This document shows, one piece after another, positions 8,497-14,778 of a stretch of 28,651 nucleotides of DNA. Below the pieces are notes generated by a model. That model saw only the letters and a program-made list of their open reading frames with translations. It did no database searches and was not told where the DNA came from. Position numbers and translations under genes: made by a program. Numbering within the stretch: position 1 is the stretch's first letter; every line of letters starts with the position of its first letter. Source of the DNA: a virus; the IMG/VR virus record IMGVR_UViG_3300037156_000256, positions 1 through 28,651 of that record; one strand, 5' to 3'.

Positions 8497-8681
8497 TACC
8501 GCTTCCTCAACGTAGCGAGCCGCGCTACGGCGGCACGGGCCAGCGCACCGCTGCGGACATCCTCGCGAAAGGTGCGGCCGACCAGCGATAGTTCGCGCCC
8601 GACATCGCGCACGTCGCCCTTTTGGCCGGCTTCAACCGCGCGCTGCAGTGCTTGCCTGCGTTCCCGACAACGGCAGCCCAT
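8496..8681 (-). CDS. small basic phage protein, first gene of the late module
   Basis: 61 residues starting MGCRCRERRQALQRAVEAGQ, rich in Arg and Ala and mostly helical (VRDVGRELSLVGRTF). GGAAAG sits about 6 bases before the ATG at 8681, and the stop overlaps the gpZ start by one base, which supports it. The two closely spaced cysteines at the N-terminus are odd. No family recognised. As the first late gene it might be a structural chaperone or packaging accessory, but nothing in the sequence shows this. Confidence 0.65.
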   Translation of the reverse strand: MGCRCRERRQALQRAVEAGQKGDVRDVGRELSLVGRTFREDVRSGALARAAVARLATLRKR

Positions 8682-8702
8682 CGAATTCTTTCCAGAAAGA
8701 TC

Positions 8703-8731
8703 GGGCCGCTCGCCTTGGCGACAAGCGGCCC
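8703..8731 (-). other. strong hairpin just upstream of the late genes
   Basis: Perfect 8-bp stem GGGCCGCT/AGCGGCCC at 8703-8710 and 8724-8731, with an inner stem CGCC/GGCG in the loop (8711-8720). On the minus strand it is followed by a short pyrimidine run (GATCTTTCT) and then, after 11 more bases, the ribosome site and ATG of the first late gene. It may be a weak terminator, an RNA stability element or a factor-binding site. Confidence 0.55.
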
Positions 8732-8801
8732 AAGTCTAGGGGAGGAAACGCCCAAGGAGGGCTGCGATAACGCCGAAGCGCTACTGCATACCCTACGCAA
8801 A

Positions 8802-8836
8802 CAAAAACGCCCGACACGTCGAAGCGTGCCGGGCGT
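8802..8836 (-). terminator. intrinsic terminator 2 (late leader)
   Basis: A 12-bp stem with one A-C mismatch (ACGCCCGACACG / CGTGCCGGGCGT, 8807-8818 and 8825-8836) and a 6-base loop. On the minus strand the stem is followed directly by TTTTTGTTTG, so it terminates leftward transcription. It lies between the NusG-like gene and the late module. Confidence 0.8.
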
Positions 8837-8938
8837 TGGTCTGTCTGAGGTCTTTGCCACGATTTACATTGGAACCATCCAACAGTGCGAGGATTGTCTC
8901 AGGTCCTTCTATGCCCTTTTCGGGCTCGCTATAAAACG

Positions 8939-8963
8939 CAAAAGCCCCGCGATTGGCGGGGCC
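8939..8963 (-). terminator. intrinsic terminator 1 (end of early operon)
   Basis: Perfect 7-bp stem GCCCCGC/GCGGGGC (8944-8950 and 8956-8962), 5-base loop, followed on the minus strand by TTTTGCGTTTTATAG. It lies 66 bases after the NusG-like stop and would end transcripts of the leftward early operon. Confidence 0.8.
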
Positions 8964-8988
8964 TTGTGTTCCGATGCAGCAGCAGCCC

Positions 8989-9031
8989 GGGTGGTTCGGG
9001 GGTGGCTGAGGCGTGGCTCAGGGGTGGCTTA
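8989..9031 (-). repeat. four 11-bp tandem repeats after the NusG-like gene
   Basis: The hexamer GTGGYT recurs at 8991, 9002, 9013 and 9024, an exact 11-base period; full units read ggGTGGTTcgg, ggGTGGCTgag, gcGTGGCTcag and ggGTGGCTtat on the plus strand (AGCCAC-type on the transcribed minus strand). The array begins at the stop codon of the NusG-like gene and ends before terminator 1. Because it is outside the coding part and 11 is not a multiple of 3, it is a DNA or RNA signal rather than a peptide repeat. Confidence 0.75.
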
Positions 9032-9697
9032 TATCTTTTCGATATCAGCAAGAGAGAGCGAAACGCGTCTGGAACTTCCGAAGATGTCGACCAATAGATG
9101 TACCCGAAGTGAGTCGTCAAGCTCTTCAAGTGCCGTATTGGCCAACTGGGCAGCGTTTAATGTGGGTAATCGCTCGATCGAGCCTGGGAACGACGCGAAC
9201 GGACCGCTAGCGACCCTCACCCGCTCACCGAGAATATACGGCATCTCGAAGAGTTTGGTCGTACCTGGAATGGCGCCGTCGATCTCGAGGCCCTGAATTT
9301 CCGCAATCATTCGCCACGGCACTTCGACCGGAAGGTCGTTGTTGCAGACCAGGCCGCGGATGTGGGCCATCTTGAAGATCTCGCGCCAGCGGTCCGCCGA
9401 TTCTGAATAATCGATGAAGGCATAGCCTGGGAAAAACGGCTCTATCTTTTCGCGCATCGGCTTCAAGACCGCCTTGCGCTGCGATCGCGACAACTGATTG
9501 CGCGGCAGAGATTTCATGCTGCGCATCAGCGGACGATATAATTCGATCTTGAGTCGTCGCAGGAATTCGACCCCGACATTATCAAGCCCGTCGCTGATCT
9601 GAACGAGATGCCAGGACTTGGACGAAGGCGATGATGACTGCTGTCGCATCACGTCGACAAAACCAACAACATCGCCCTTTTTAAGCTGCATATTCAT
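9029..9697 (-). CDS. phage NusG-family transcription (anti)termination protein
   Basis: A 222-residue NusG/RfaH-type protein expected to bind RNA polymerase during elongation. Seen: an N-terminal NGN-like domain (WHLVQISD at about 30, IELYRPLMRS, then EPFFPGYAFIDYSESADRW, about 87-105, with the family FPGY signature), GLVCNNDLPVEVP, and a C-terminal KOW domain with LGERVRVASGPFASFPGSIE (about 152-171) ending VDIFGSSRRVSLSLADIEKI. The KOW looks NusG-type (beta) rather than the divergent RfaH type. Start overlaps the upstream HTH gene by ATGA. This is not the host nusG, which lies beside secE and rplK; here it is the last gene of the early operon, directly before repeats and terminators. A role as late antiterminator is inferred from this position. 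Confidence 0.88.
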   Translation of the reverse strand: MNMQLKKGDVVGFVDVMRQQSSSPSSKSWHLVQISDGLDNVGVEFLRRLKIELYRPLMRSMKSLPRNQLSRSQRKAVLKPMREKIEPFFPGYAFIDYSESADRWREIFKMAHIRGLVCNNDLPVEVPWRMIAEIQGLEIDGAIPGTTKLFEMPYILGERVRVASGPFASFPGSIERLPTLNAAQLANTALEELDDSLRVHLLVDIFGSSRRVSLSLADIEKI

Positions 9698-10974
9698 CTG
9701 TTCCCCTCGTTGGATTCAGGTAAAATCGTTCCGTCTTTTCGTGGTGGCCATCGGCAGGGAACGGGGATTCCGTTCTGCCGGATTTGCGCCTCGAAGTCGG
9801 CCACTCCCAGCGCGCCCCTGATCATCCGTGTGCCCCTGCGCATAACCATTCGCGGTTCGGCCCAATGCCCGGTCCATTCGTGGATCCGATGCCGCCAGGC
9901 GTTGAATTCACGGGTTTCCGGTTCGGCGACGAACCAATCGAGGATGTCGCTGCCGGCGAAGCGCGAGATCGCCCGAAGGTCTTCGCCAATCGGCGCCTTG
10001 CGCATAAGGCCGCTGCCCTTGACCTCGTCGTGGATCAACCGAGGTGGCGGAGATCCCGTCACCGTCGCCAATACCCGCAACGCCTCGATGTCGGGCCCTT
10101 CGTCGATCCAGGCCGGATCGACGGGCTTTTCCGGCAATCGTGCGTTGGAGAAATTGTCGAAGATGCGATCCTTCAGGAACCGTTCCGGCCGCACTGGCGG
10201 CGGTTTTCGCTTCGTCGCCTCGATTTTCTTGGCGTACTCCGGCGATGCGGCCGCGGCCAGTTCTTGTTCGGCCGGCGTGAGCGCGGCGAAGATCGGAAGA
10301 GCCTTTGGCCAGGCCCACATTTCCCGATCGGGATAGTTTTTCTTGAAGAACCCGAAATGCTCCGGTTCGGCTGATGATGTTGCTTCGCTGCTTTCCTGAT
10401 TTTCAAAATCAGCCAAACGCCCCCCGAAGGGGGGTTGGGGGGAAGATTCAGGTTCAGGTTCAGAGATTAGGCCCTGGGCGGAGTCCAAGGGCTGGCCGAG
10501 GGCTGGCCGAGGGCTAACCGTTTCATGCTCGGAATTTAGCCCTTGCTGCTGGCCAGGGCTAATTCCATCAGCCCCATCGGCTCCATCATCCGGATTCTCA
10601 CCCCTGGCGCGCGCTTCGATCTCATCCGGATCGGAATCAATCATGATCCGAATTTCATCGGTCGTCCGTTTGCCGCGCCCTTCGCTATTGGACCGGCCGT
10701 GCTCGTCCAGCCAGCGCGCAAAACGGACGATGGCGCCGATGGCCTCGAGAAATTTCAGGCGCGAGCGCACGGTGTCTGGCGAGACGTCGCAATCCTTCGC
10801 CAGCGTCTCGATTCCCGCGATGCACGTGCCCAGATCATTGCAATACAGGCAGATCGCGCGAAGCAGGGATTTGCCGAGCGGGTTGTTCAGGGTCAGGCTA
10901 CGCGCCCAAGCGTGTGCCTCGTCGGAGGCAACGCGCCGCTTCCGGCGCGCGGCCCGGTCAGGTGTCGCGGTCAT
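9694..10974 (-). CDS. winged-HTH phage replication-like protein (lambda O-type organisation)
   Basis: 426 residues. Seen: basic N-terminus, then a helix-turn-helix domain (GKSLLRAICLYCNDLGTCIA and ETLAKDCDVSPDTVRSRLKF, about 33-76), a long acidic/Gln/Pro linker (about 110-200) and a C-terminal domain with ERFLKDRIFDNF, a tryptophan-rich NAWRHRIHEWTGHW and a basic tail. The start-side domain resembles those of phage replication initiators. The linker is encoded by DNA packed with short repeats and palindromes (10396-10566), the arrangement known from lambda O, where the origin lies inside the initiator gene. No DnaB loader or helicase gene is visible next to it. Replication initiation is therefore inference; a transcription regulator is the alternative. 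Overlaps the NusG-like gene by 4 bases. Confidence 0.65.
   Translation of the reverse strand: MTATPDRAARRKRRVASDEAHAWARSLTLNNPLGKSLLRAICLYCNDLGTCIAGIETLAKDCDVSPDTVRSRLKFLEAIGAIVRFARWLDEHGRSNSEGRGKRTTDEIRIMIDSDPDEIEARARGENPDDGADGADGISPGQQQGLNSEHETVSPRPALGQPLDSAQGLISEPEPESSPQPPFGGRLADFENQESSEATSSAEPEHFGFFKKNYPDREMWAWPKALPIFAALTPAEQELAAAASPEYAKKIEATKRKPPPVRPERFLKDRIFDNFSNARLPEKPVDPAWIDEGPDIEALRVLATVTGSPPPRLIHDEVKGSGLMRKAPIGEDLRAISRFAGSDILDWFVAEPETREFNAWRHRIHEWTGHWAEPRMVMRRGTRMIRGALGVADFEAQIRQNGIPVPCRWPPRKDGTILPESNEGNR
10396..10566. repeat. repeat/palindrome cluster, candidate phage origin
   Basis: Within the linker of the HTH gene: AT-rich palindrome CTGATTTTCAAAATCAG (10396-10412), CCCCCCGAAGGGGGG hairpin (10420-10434), TTCAGG repeated (10447-10463), three tandem 11-mers GGGCTGGCCGA, GGGCTGGCCGA, GGGCTAACCGT (10489-10521), and a 12-bp inverted repeat with one bulge, GGAATTtAGCCCT/AGGGCTAATTCC (10531-10566). 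The 11-base period is out of codon phase, so the repeats are kept at the DNA level. Origin function is inferred by analogy with lambda ori inside O. Confidence 0.5.
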
Positions 10975-11045
10975 TTTGGTAATTCTCGTGATGCTTTTAC
11001 GTGAAAACTGGACGCAGGACGCAACGGAACTGTTCGGTTGTGTCT
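10975..11045. other. intergenic region before the HTH gene, with degenerate parS-like core
   Basis: The 71 bases between the C5 methyltransferase stop and the HTH gene start contain TTTTACGTGAAA (10995-11006), one base from the parS core TTTCACGTGAAA, although the flanks do not match. This may be chance. The gap is larger than most junctions in this operon, so a promoter serving the replication gene is possible but none was identified. Confidence 0.3.
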
Positions 11046-12740
11046 CTATTCGGCGGCCTCAAGATAGAATTCGCGGTCGCCGGGTGCGTCGATATTGCGC
11101 GGGGCAAAGTTGGCGTTCACAAGTGCCATCGCCAGCGGCGGGCAGACGCTGTTGCCGCATTTGGCGACCTGGTCGGTCTTGGTGATCGGCGAGCCGTCAG
11201 GCCTTCGGTCGATGATGTAGGAATCGGGGAATCCCTGCGCGCGGAACAATTCGCGCGGTGTCAGCATCCGCATCCCGATGTCCGAGATGAAATAGGGTTC
11301 ACCCTCGATCATCACGGTGACGAGGCCAAAGCGATCCTTTGTCGTCGCGGTGTGCAGCGGCTCTTCGAAACGAGGATCTTGATCAGCGCCATAATATTTT
11401 TGCAGGAACGCGGCGGAGAGTTGCGTTTTCCCAGCGCCATCCGCCATCACGGTGCGTGCGGGCTCATCGAGCGACGATCCGACCCCGGTGCCGAACTGGC
11501 GCAACAGATTGGCAGCGACCAATGATTGATGCGATCCGGAATGAAGGATGGTCGAGACCGGAGCGTCTATCGGCCTGCCGGCGTTGCCCTCGCCGGTTCG
11601 GCCGTCGATATTATGCTGCGCCAGGAACGCCGCGACTAGGTGCATATGCGCGCCGCCGGAGGTGATGGTGTGCGCCGGCTTGTCGGCTTCGTTGAAGGGC
11701 TTTTGCGCATTGCGCATCGTCATCAAGTGCGGCGCGACCACGACGCTGTCGGCCTTCGCGGTGATCGTTTGCACCGGCTGATCCGCGCCGCGCGGCTCCG
11801 TCTGACCCATTCGACCGCCGACACCGGTCACGAACGGCGTTACGATCGCCTTCTCGCCGCGATGCGCCGCCGTGACGGTCGCTAGCGGATCATCCGTCGC
11901 TTGCGTCTGGCCCGCACCATGATGCGTCAGGTTGACGATGAACGGCTTCGCGGCATCCAAGACGTACCGCTTCACGCCCTTGGCGATCCGCGCCATCGTG
12001 GCCGGCTGCAAAGGACGCACGGCGCGCAGGCCATACTTCGCCATGATCTCTTCCGAGGTGTCGAAGATCGAGGGGCACGGGAGCGACCAGTCGATGATCT
12101 CGGCGGCCGTCCGCCAGGGTTTTAGCCTGCCGGTTTTGACGGCTTCCGATTTCGGATCGCCGTGCGTCGGCTCCGGCCAGATGATCGGTTCGCCGTCCCT
12201 CCTCGCAATCAGGAATAGCCGCTTGCGGATCGTCGGCGCGCCGTAGTCGCAGGCGCGCAGCTCGCGCCAGTCGACCGCGTAGCCCAGCCGCCGGAGTTCG
12301 CTGACCCATTTTTTGAAGGTATTGCCCTTGCGATCGGGACAGGGTCTGCCGTCGATCGCGAGCGGGCCCCAGGTCTGGAATTCCTCGACGTTCTCCAGGA
12401 TGATGACGCGCGGTCCTCCCCGACGCCGACGCGCCCAGCGCACGACAACCCATGCCAGATCCCGGATTCCCTTCTCGACCGGTTTGCCGCCCTTGGCCTT
12501 GGAAAAGTGCTTGCAGTCCGGCGAAAACCATCCCAGCCCGATCGGCTCTTCGATCTCGTCGGGATCGACCTTCCAGACGTTATTGTGCAGGTGTTTGGTC
12601 GAGGGATGATTGACCTCGTGCATCGCCAGCGCGACGTCATCGTGGTTGATCGCAATGTCAGGGGAAACGCCGAGCGCCATCTCGATGCCGGTCGACGCGC
12701 CGCCTCCGCCGGCAAAATTGTCGACGATGATTTCCTTCAT
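11046..12740 (-). CDS. DNA (cytosine-5) methyltransferase with six-repeat TRD
   Basis: Transfers a methyl group from SAM to C5 of cytosine in phage or host DNA. 564 residues. Seen in order: motif I DNFAGGGGASTG (7-18), motif IV with the catalytic cysteine in FSPDCKHFSKAKG (C76), motif VI ENVEEF (116-121), motif VIII TIRKRLFLIARR (170-181), a target-recognition region (about 270-480), motif IX MLTPRELFRAQGFPDSY (492-508) and motif X QVAKCGNSVCPPLA (524-537). The recognition region is made of six copies of a 33-39 residue unit with the signature PxxTxx (residues 285, 322, 355, 394, 427, 461), several ending LVAAFL. Probably an orphan enzyme protecting phage DNA from host restriction; no restriction nuclease is seen next to it. 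Overlaps the next upstream gene by 4 bases. Confidence 0.93.
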   Translation of the reverse strand: MKEIIVDNFAGGGGASTGIEMALGVSPDIAINHDDVALAMHEVNHPSTKHLHNNVWKVDPDEIEEPIGLGWFSPDCKHFSKAKGGKPVEKGIRDLAWVVVRWARRRRGGPRVIILENVEEFQTWGPLAIDGRPCPDRKGNTFKKWVSELRRLGYAVDWRELRACDYGAPTIRKRLFLIARRDGEPIIWPEPTHGDPKSEAVKTGRLKPWRTAAEIIDWSLPCPSIFDTSEEIMAKYGLRAVRPLQPATMARIAKGVKRYVLDAAKPFIVNLTHHGAGQTQATDDPLATVTAAHRGEKAIVTPFVTGVGGRMGQTEPRGADQPVQTITAKADSVVVAPHLMTMRNAQKPFNEADKPAHTITSGGAHMHLVAAFLAQHNIDGRTGEGNAGRPIDAPVSTILHSGSHQSLVAANLLRQFGTGVGSSLDEPARTVMADGAGKTQLSAAFLQKYYGADQDPRFEEPLHTATTKDRFGLVTVMIEGEPYFISDIGMRMLTPRELFRAQGFPDSYIIDRRPDGSPITKTDQVAKCGNSVCPPLAMALVNANFAPRNIDAPGDREFYLEAAE

Positions 12741-12940
12741 GCATCCACCCCAACCCGCTCACAAACCGGCGTCCCCTGACACTCAATCCGGTCCAGCCCG
12801 CGCCAGAATTCGATCCAGTGCGTTGGGCGTCCGCCCTCGAATTCATGGCGTGTCACCTTGACGATGCCGCAGCCGTTGGCGCAGTCCCGTTCTGACTTGT
12901 GAGGAGAGATGACGACCTTGTCGCCCCAGCGATGCTTCAT
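12737..12940 (-). CDS. small phage protein, unknown function
   Basis: 67 residues starting MKHRWGDKVVISPHKSERDC. It has four cysteines (DCANGCG, ECQGTPVCE) and a beta-rich look with GDKVVI at the start, suggesting a small metal-binding or KOW/SH3-like fold, not proven. Overlaps both neighbours by ATGA, so it is translated as part of the operon. Not recognised. Confidence 0.7.
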   Translation of the reverse strand: MKHRWGDKVVISPHKSERDCANGCGIVKVTRHEFEGGRPTHWIEFWRGLDRIECQGTPVCERVGVDA

Positions 12941-13050
12941 CGTGTCCTCCGTTCCGGCGGACGATGTTTGCGCGTCGCCACACAGACGATCGCAACCACC
13001 AGGGCGATGCAGATAAGGATGCCGGCGACGAGCTTGAGGAAGTCCATCAT
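12937..13050 (-). CDS. 37-residue single-pass membrane peptide
   Basis: Product MMDFLKLVAGILICIALVV followed by AIVCVATRKHRPPERRTR: one hydrophobic helix (about 4-26) and a strongly basic tail, so the N-terminus should face out and the tail be cytoplasmic. ATG at 13050 overlaps the upstream stop (ATGA), and its own stop overlaps the next start (ATGA). Double coupling supports a real gene. Could be a small holin-like, superinfection or regulatory peptide; the sequence does not decide. Confidence 0.65.
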   Translation of the reverse strand: MMDFLKLVAGILICIALVVAIVCVATRKHRPPERRTR

Positions 13051-13280
13051 GGCGCGATCCTTTGTTCCGGCCAGATCCACTGCTTCCCGTGGGCGCAGCG
13101 CCGCTTGTTTGGCTTTCGGACCGCCCTGACGATCATGAAACCGTCGCCGACGTCTTGGGTCATCACCAGGCCGGCATTGCGCAGCTCGTCGATCGCGTCG
13201 CTGGAAGGCGCGAGATAGCCGTCGGGCTGCTTTGCGAGATCGAGTGCGAAGGCGGCGGAGCGTGAGAGGGGCACGGTCAT
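13047..13280 (-). CDS. small phage protein, possible winged-helix
   Basis: 77 residues, MTVPLSRSAAFALDLAKQPD at the start. A helix (SSDAIDELRNAGLVM) followed by beta-like DGFMIVRAVRK resembles half a winged helix, and the C-terminus holds KRRCAHGKQWIW. No family recognised. Overlaps both neighbours by 4 bases. Confidence 0.65.
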   Translation of the reverse strand: MTVPLSRSAAFALDLAKQPDGYLAPSSDAIDELRNAGLVMTQDVGDGFMIVRAVRKPNKRRCAHGKQWIWPEQRIAP

Positions 13281-13762
13281 GCAACCTCCTCAACGTGAGC
13301 GTCGAAGAACCCTTGCGCGCCGCGCATCGGAATCGGCGGCTCGAAATGCCTGATGTCAGTCAACGGCCAGGCCCAATTGAATGCGCCACGGTCGCTGTCG
13401 GCGACGTTCATCTTGAACAGATCGCAGGATTGAATCGGCTCGCCGACCACGGCGGTTCCTAGCGCCATTGAAGTCGGCAGCAGCCGGTACTTTTGCGCTG
13501 CGCGGACCTTCAGCAGCAAATCGCGCGCGAGGTCGAGATCGAGGCACGTCTTTTCATCGTCACGGCCGACGCCTTTGGCCTCGGCATCGATCCGCCGCAG
13601 CAGATCCTCGACCTCGGCCGGCTTAACTGGCCTCGCGCCGGCATGGATGACAATGCGCTGATTGCGGACAAAACGAGGGGCAGGATAGCCGCGGAATTCG
13701 TGCGGCTTCGCGCCGATCATGATCAGCGTCGCCCAGGGCTGCCAGATGGTGAGCGCTTTCAT
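13277..13762 (-). CDS. ASCH-domain protein
   Basis: 161 residues from the ATG at 13762; the open frame runs further upstream but that part reads as a shadow of the DUF4326 gene. The start MKALTIWQPWATLIMIGAKP and the following EFRGYPAP and RIVIHAGARP are the ASCH signature (WQPWA strand-turn, then a charged edge), PF04266-like. ASCH domains adopt a PUA-like fold and are thought to bind RNA or modified nucleotides; some members are nucleases or N4-acetylcytidine amidohydrolases. Which of these applies cannot be read here. It sits next to DUF4326 in the operon, with 4-base overlaps on both sides. Confidence 0.82.
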   Translation of the reverse strand: MKALTIWQPWATLIMIGAKPHEFRGYPAPRFVRNQRIVIHAGARPVKPAEVEDLLRRIDAEAKGVGRDDEKTCLDLDLARDLLLKVRAAQKYRLLPTSMALGTAVVGEPIQSCDLFKMNVADSDRGAFNWAWPLTDIRHFEPPIPMRGAQGFFDAHVEEVA

Positions 13763-14130
13763 GCAACCTCCCTGCACTGCGGACGGTTGAACAGTTCGAG
13801 CAGCGCATCGCCGTGACAAATCGATCCTTCGCTGCACCAGCATGCCAAGTTGCGGTTGCGCAGCGATTTCAGGTTTTCGGCGATATAGGTGATGACGTGG
13901 CGCTGGCTTTCGACGCTGGCCTTGCGCGAGACCGCAAGCTCGCCGAGCAGCAGCATGCGGAAAAGATGCACGCATGTCGCCCGGTCGCCATCCTCTCCAA
14001 CAACGAACGGATTCCCCAGCGGACCCGGTCTGGCGATATTGATCGCCGGCAGGCCATTCAACGCCAGCGAGGCTTGCTGGAGGTTAAACCCCTTGGCGCG
14101 GGAGAGACGGATGCGGACGGGAGTGGTCAT
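13759..14130 (-). CDS. DUF4326-family protein
   Basis: 123 residues. Seen: RIRLSRAKGFNL near the start, NIARPGPLGNPFVVGEDG (about 31-48), and the C-terminal NLACWCSEGSICHGDALLEL (about 94-113). These are the family hallmarks: the GNPF motif and a Cys-His cluster CWC...CHGD. The cluster suggests metal binding. The function of DUF4326 is not established; it is common in phages. Overlaps both neighbours by 4 bases. Confidence 0.85.
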   Translation of the reverse strand: MTTPVRIRLSRAKGFNLQQASLALNGLPAINIARPGPLGNPFVVGEDGDRATCVHLFRMLLLGELAVSRKASVESQRHVITYIAENLKSLRNRNLACWCSEGSICHGDALLELFNRPQCREVA

Positions 14131-14549
14131 CTAGACTTCTCCTCCAGATCATCTGCCACAGCCTTCGCAGCGAACCGGAATTCTTCCGTCAGAATCTTGG
14201 CGACGCCGCGCAGCGGAGATTCATCCGTCATGACCGATGCGAATGTGTAGACGGCCGCACAGGCAAGCGCGCGCGGCAAGCTGGCGATGACCGTTTCCAT
14301 CGGCACGCCCTTGGCGCGCTCGATGTTGCAGAGCTCGACCGTTGCGATGCACATGCCCTGCCAGAGCCGAAGGAAGCATGCCTGTTCGACCGGCAATCCA
14401 GCATCGCTCTGCAGGATCGTTCGCTCGGCGAGATTGGATAACGCCGCGAGATCATCAAAACCTTCGGCGCGCTCGCCGCCATTCTGTCGGTTGATCCATT
14501 GGGCCAGCGTCGGGAGCGGTCGTCTTGCAAGGTCAAGATCGATGGTCAT
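14127..14549 (-). CDS. hypothetical phage protein
   Basis: 140 residues, starting MTIDLDLARRPLPTLAQWIN at the ATG at 14549 (shares ATGA with the upstream gene). Mostly helical with several buried-type stretches (LAALSNLAERTIL, VIASLPRALACAAVYTFASV) but no clear membrane helix. Four cysteines. No family recognised. Its place in the operon is the only context. Confidence 0.65.
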   Translation of the reverse strand: MTIDLDLARRPLPTLAQWINRQNGGERAEGFDDLAALSNLAERTILQSDAGLPVEQACFLRLWQGMCIATVELCNIERAKGVPMETVIASLPRALACAAVYTFASVMTDESPLRGVAKILTEEFRFAAKAVADDLEEKSR

Positions 14550-14773
14550 ACCAGCCCCACTTCTTTCTCCGCGCGGCACTGGACGAGATCGACGGCATTA
14601 AATCCGGGACAGCGTTCGTCGAGGTCCGCCGAGCATTTGTCGGCATAGGTGGAAAGTGTCGCGCGGCAGCGGGTGCAAATCACACGGCCGCCGAACTCGG
14701 CACGCACGATCTGCTGCACGCGTTCGCGCAGTTCGCGGAGCCGGTTCGGGACCTTGCGGTGTGGCGCGAGCAT
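14546..14773 (-). CDS. small zinc-ribbon-like protein
   Basis: 75 residues from the ATG at 14773. An N-terminal basic helix (NRLRELRERVQQIVRAEF) is followed by GRVICTRCRATLSTYADKC and DERCPGF, so cysteines are arranged CxxC...C...C, a likely zinc site. Such proteins in phages often bind DNA or RNA, but the role is unknown. Five bases after the DUF2303 stop. Confidence 0.65.
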   Translation of the reverse strand: MLAPHRKVPNRLRELRERVQQIVRAEFGGRVICTRCRATLSTYADKCSADLDERCPGFNAVDLVQCRAEKEVGLV

Positions 14774-14778
14774 CGGGA

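Larger units (their letters stand above)
8682..9028. other. gene-free leader between early operon and late module
   Basis: About 347 bases without a convincing gene on either strand. In the direction of transcription (minus) it holds the 11-bp repeats (8989-9031), an intrinsic terminator (8939-8963), a short GCCC/GGGC stem (8913-8925), about 100 bases with no clear structure, a second terminator (8802-8836), and a large hairpin (8703-8731) just before the first late gene. A late promoter would be expected here, but no sequence clearly matching a -35/-10 pair was found. Confidence 0.6.

Noticed and set aside
8525-8860. 111-codon minus-strand frame across the late hairpin and terminator
   Set aside because: Passes through a terminator and overlaps the 61-residue gene in another frame; shadow.
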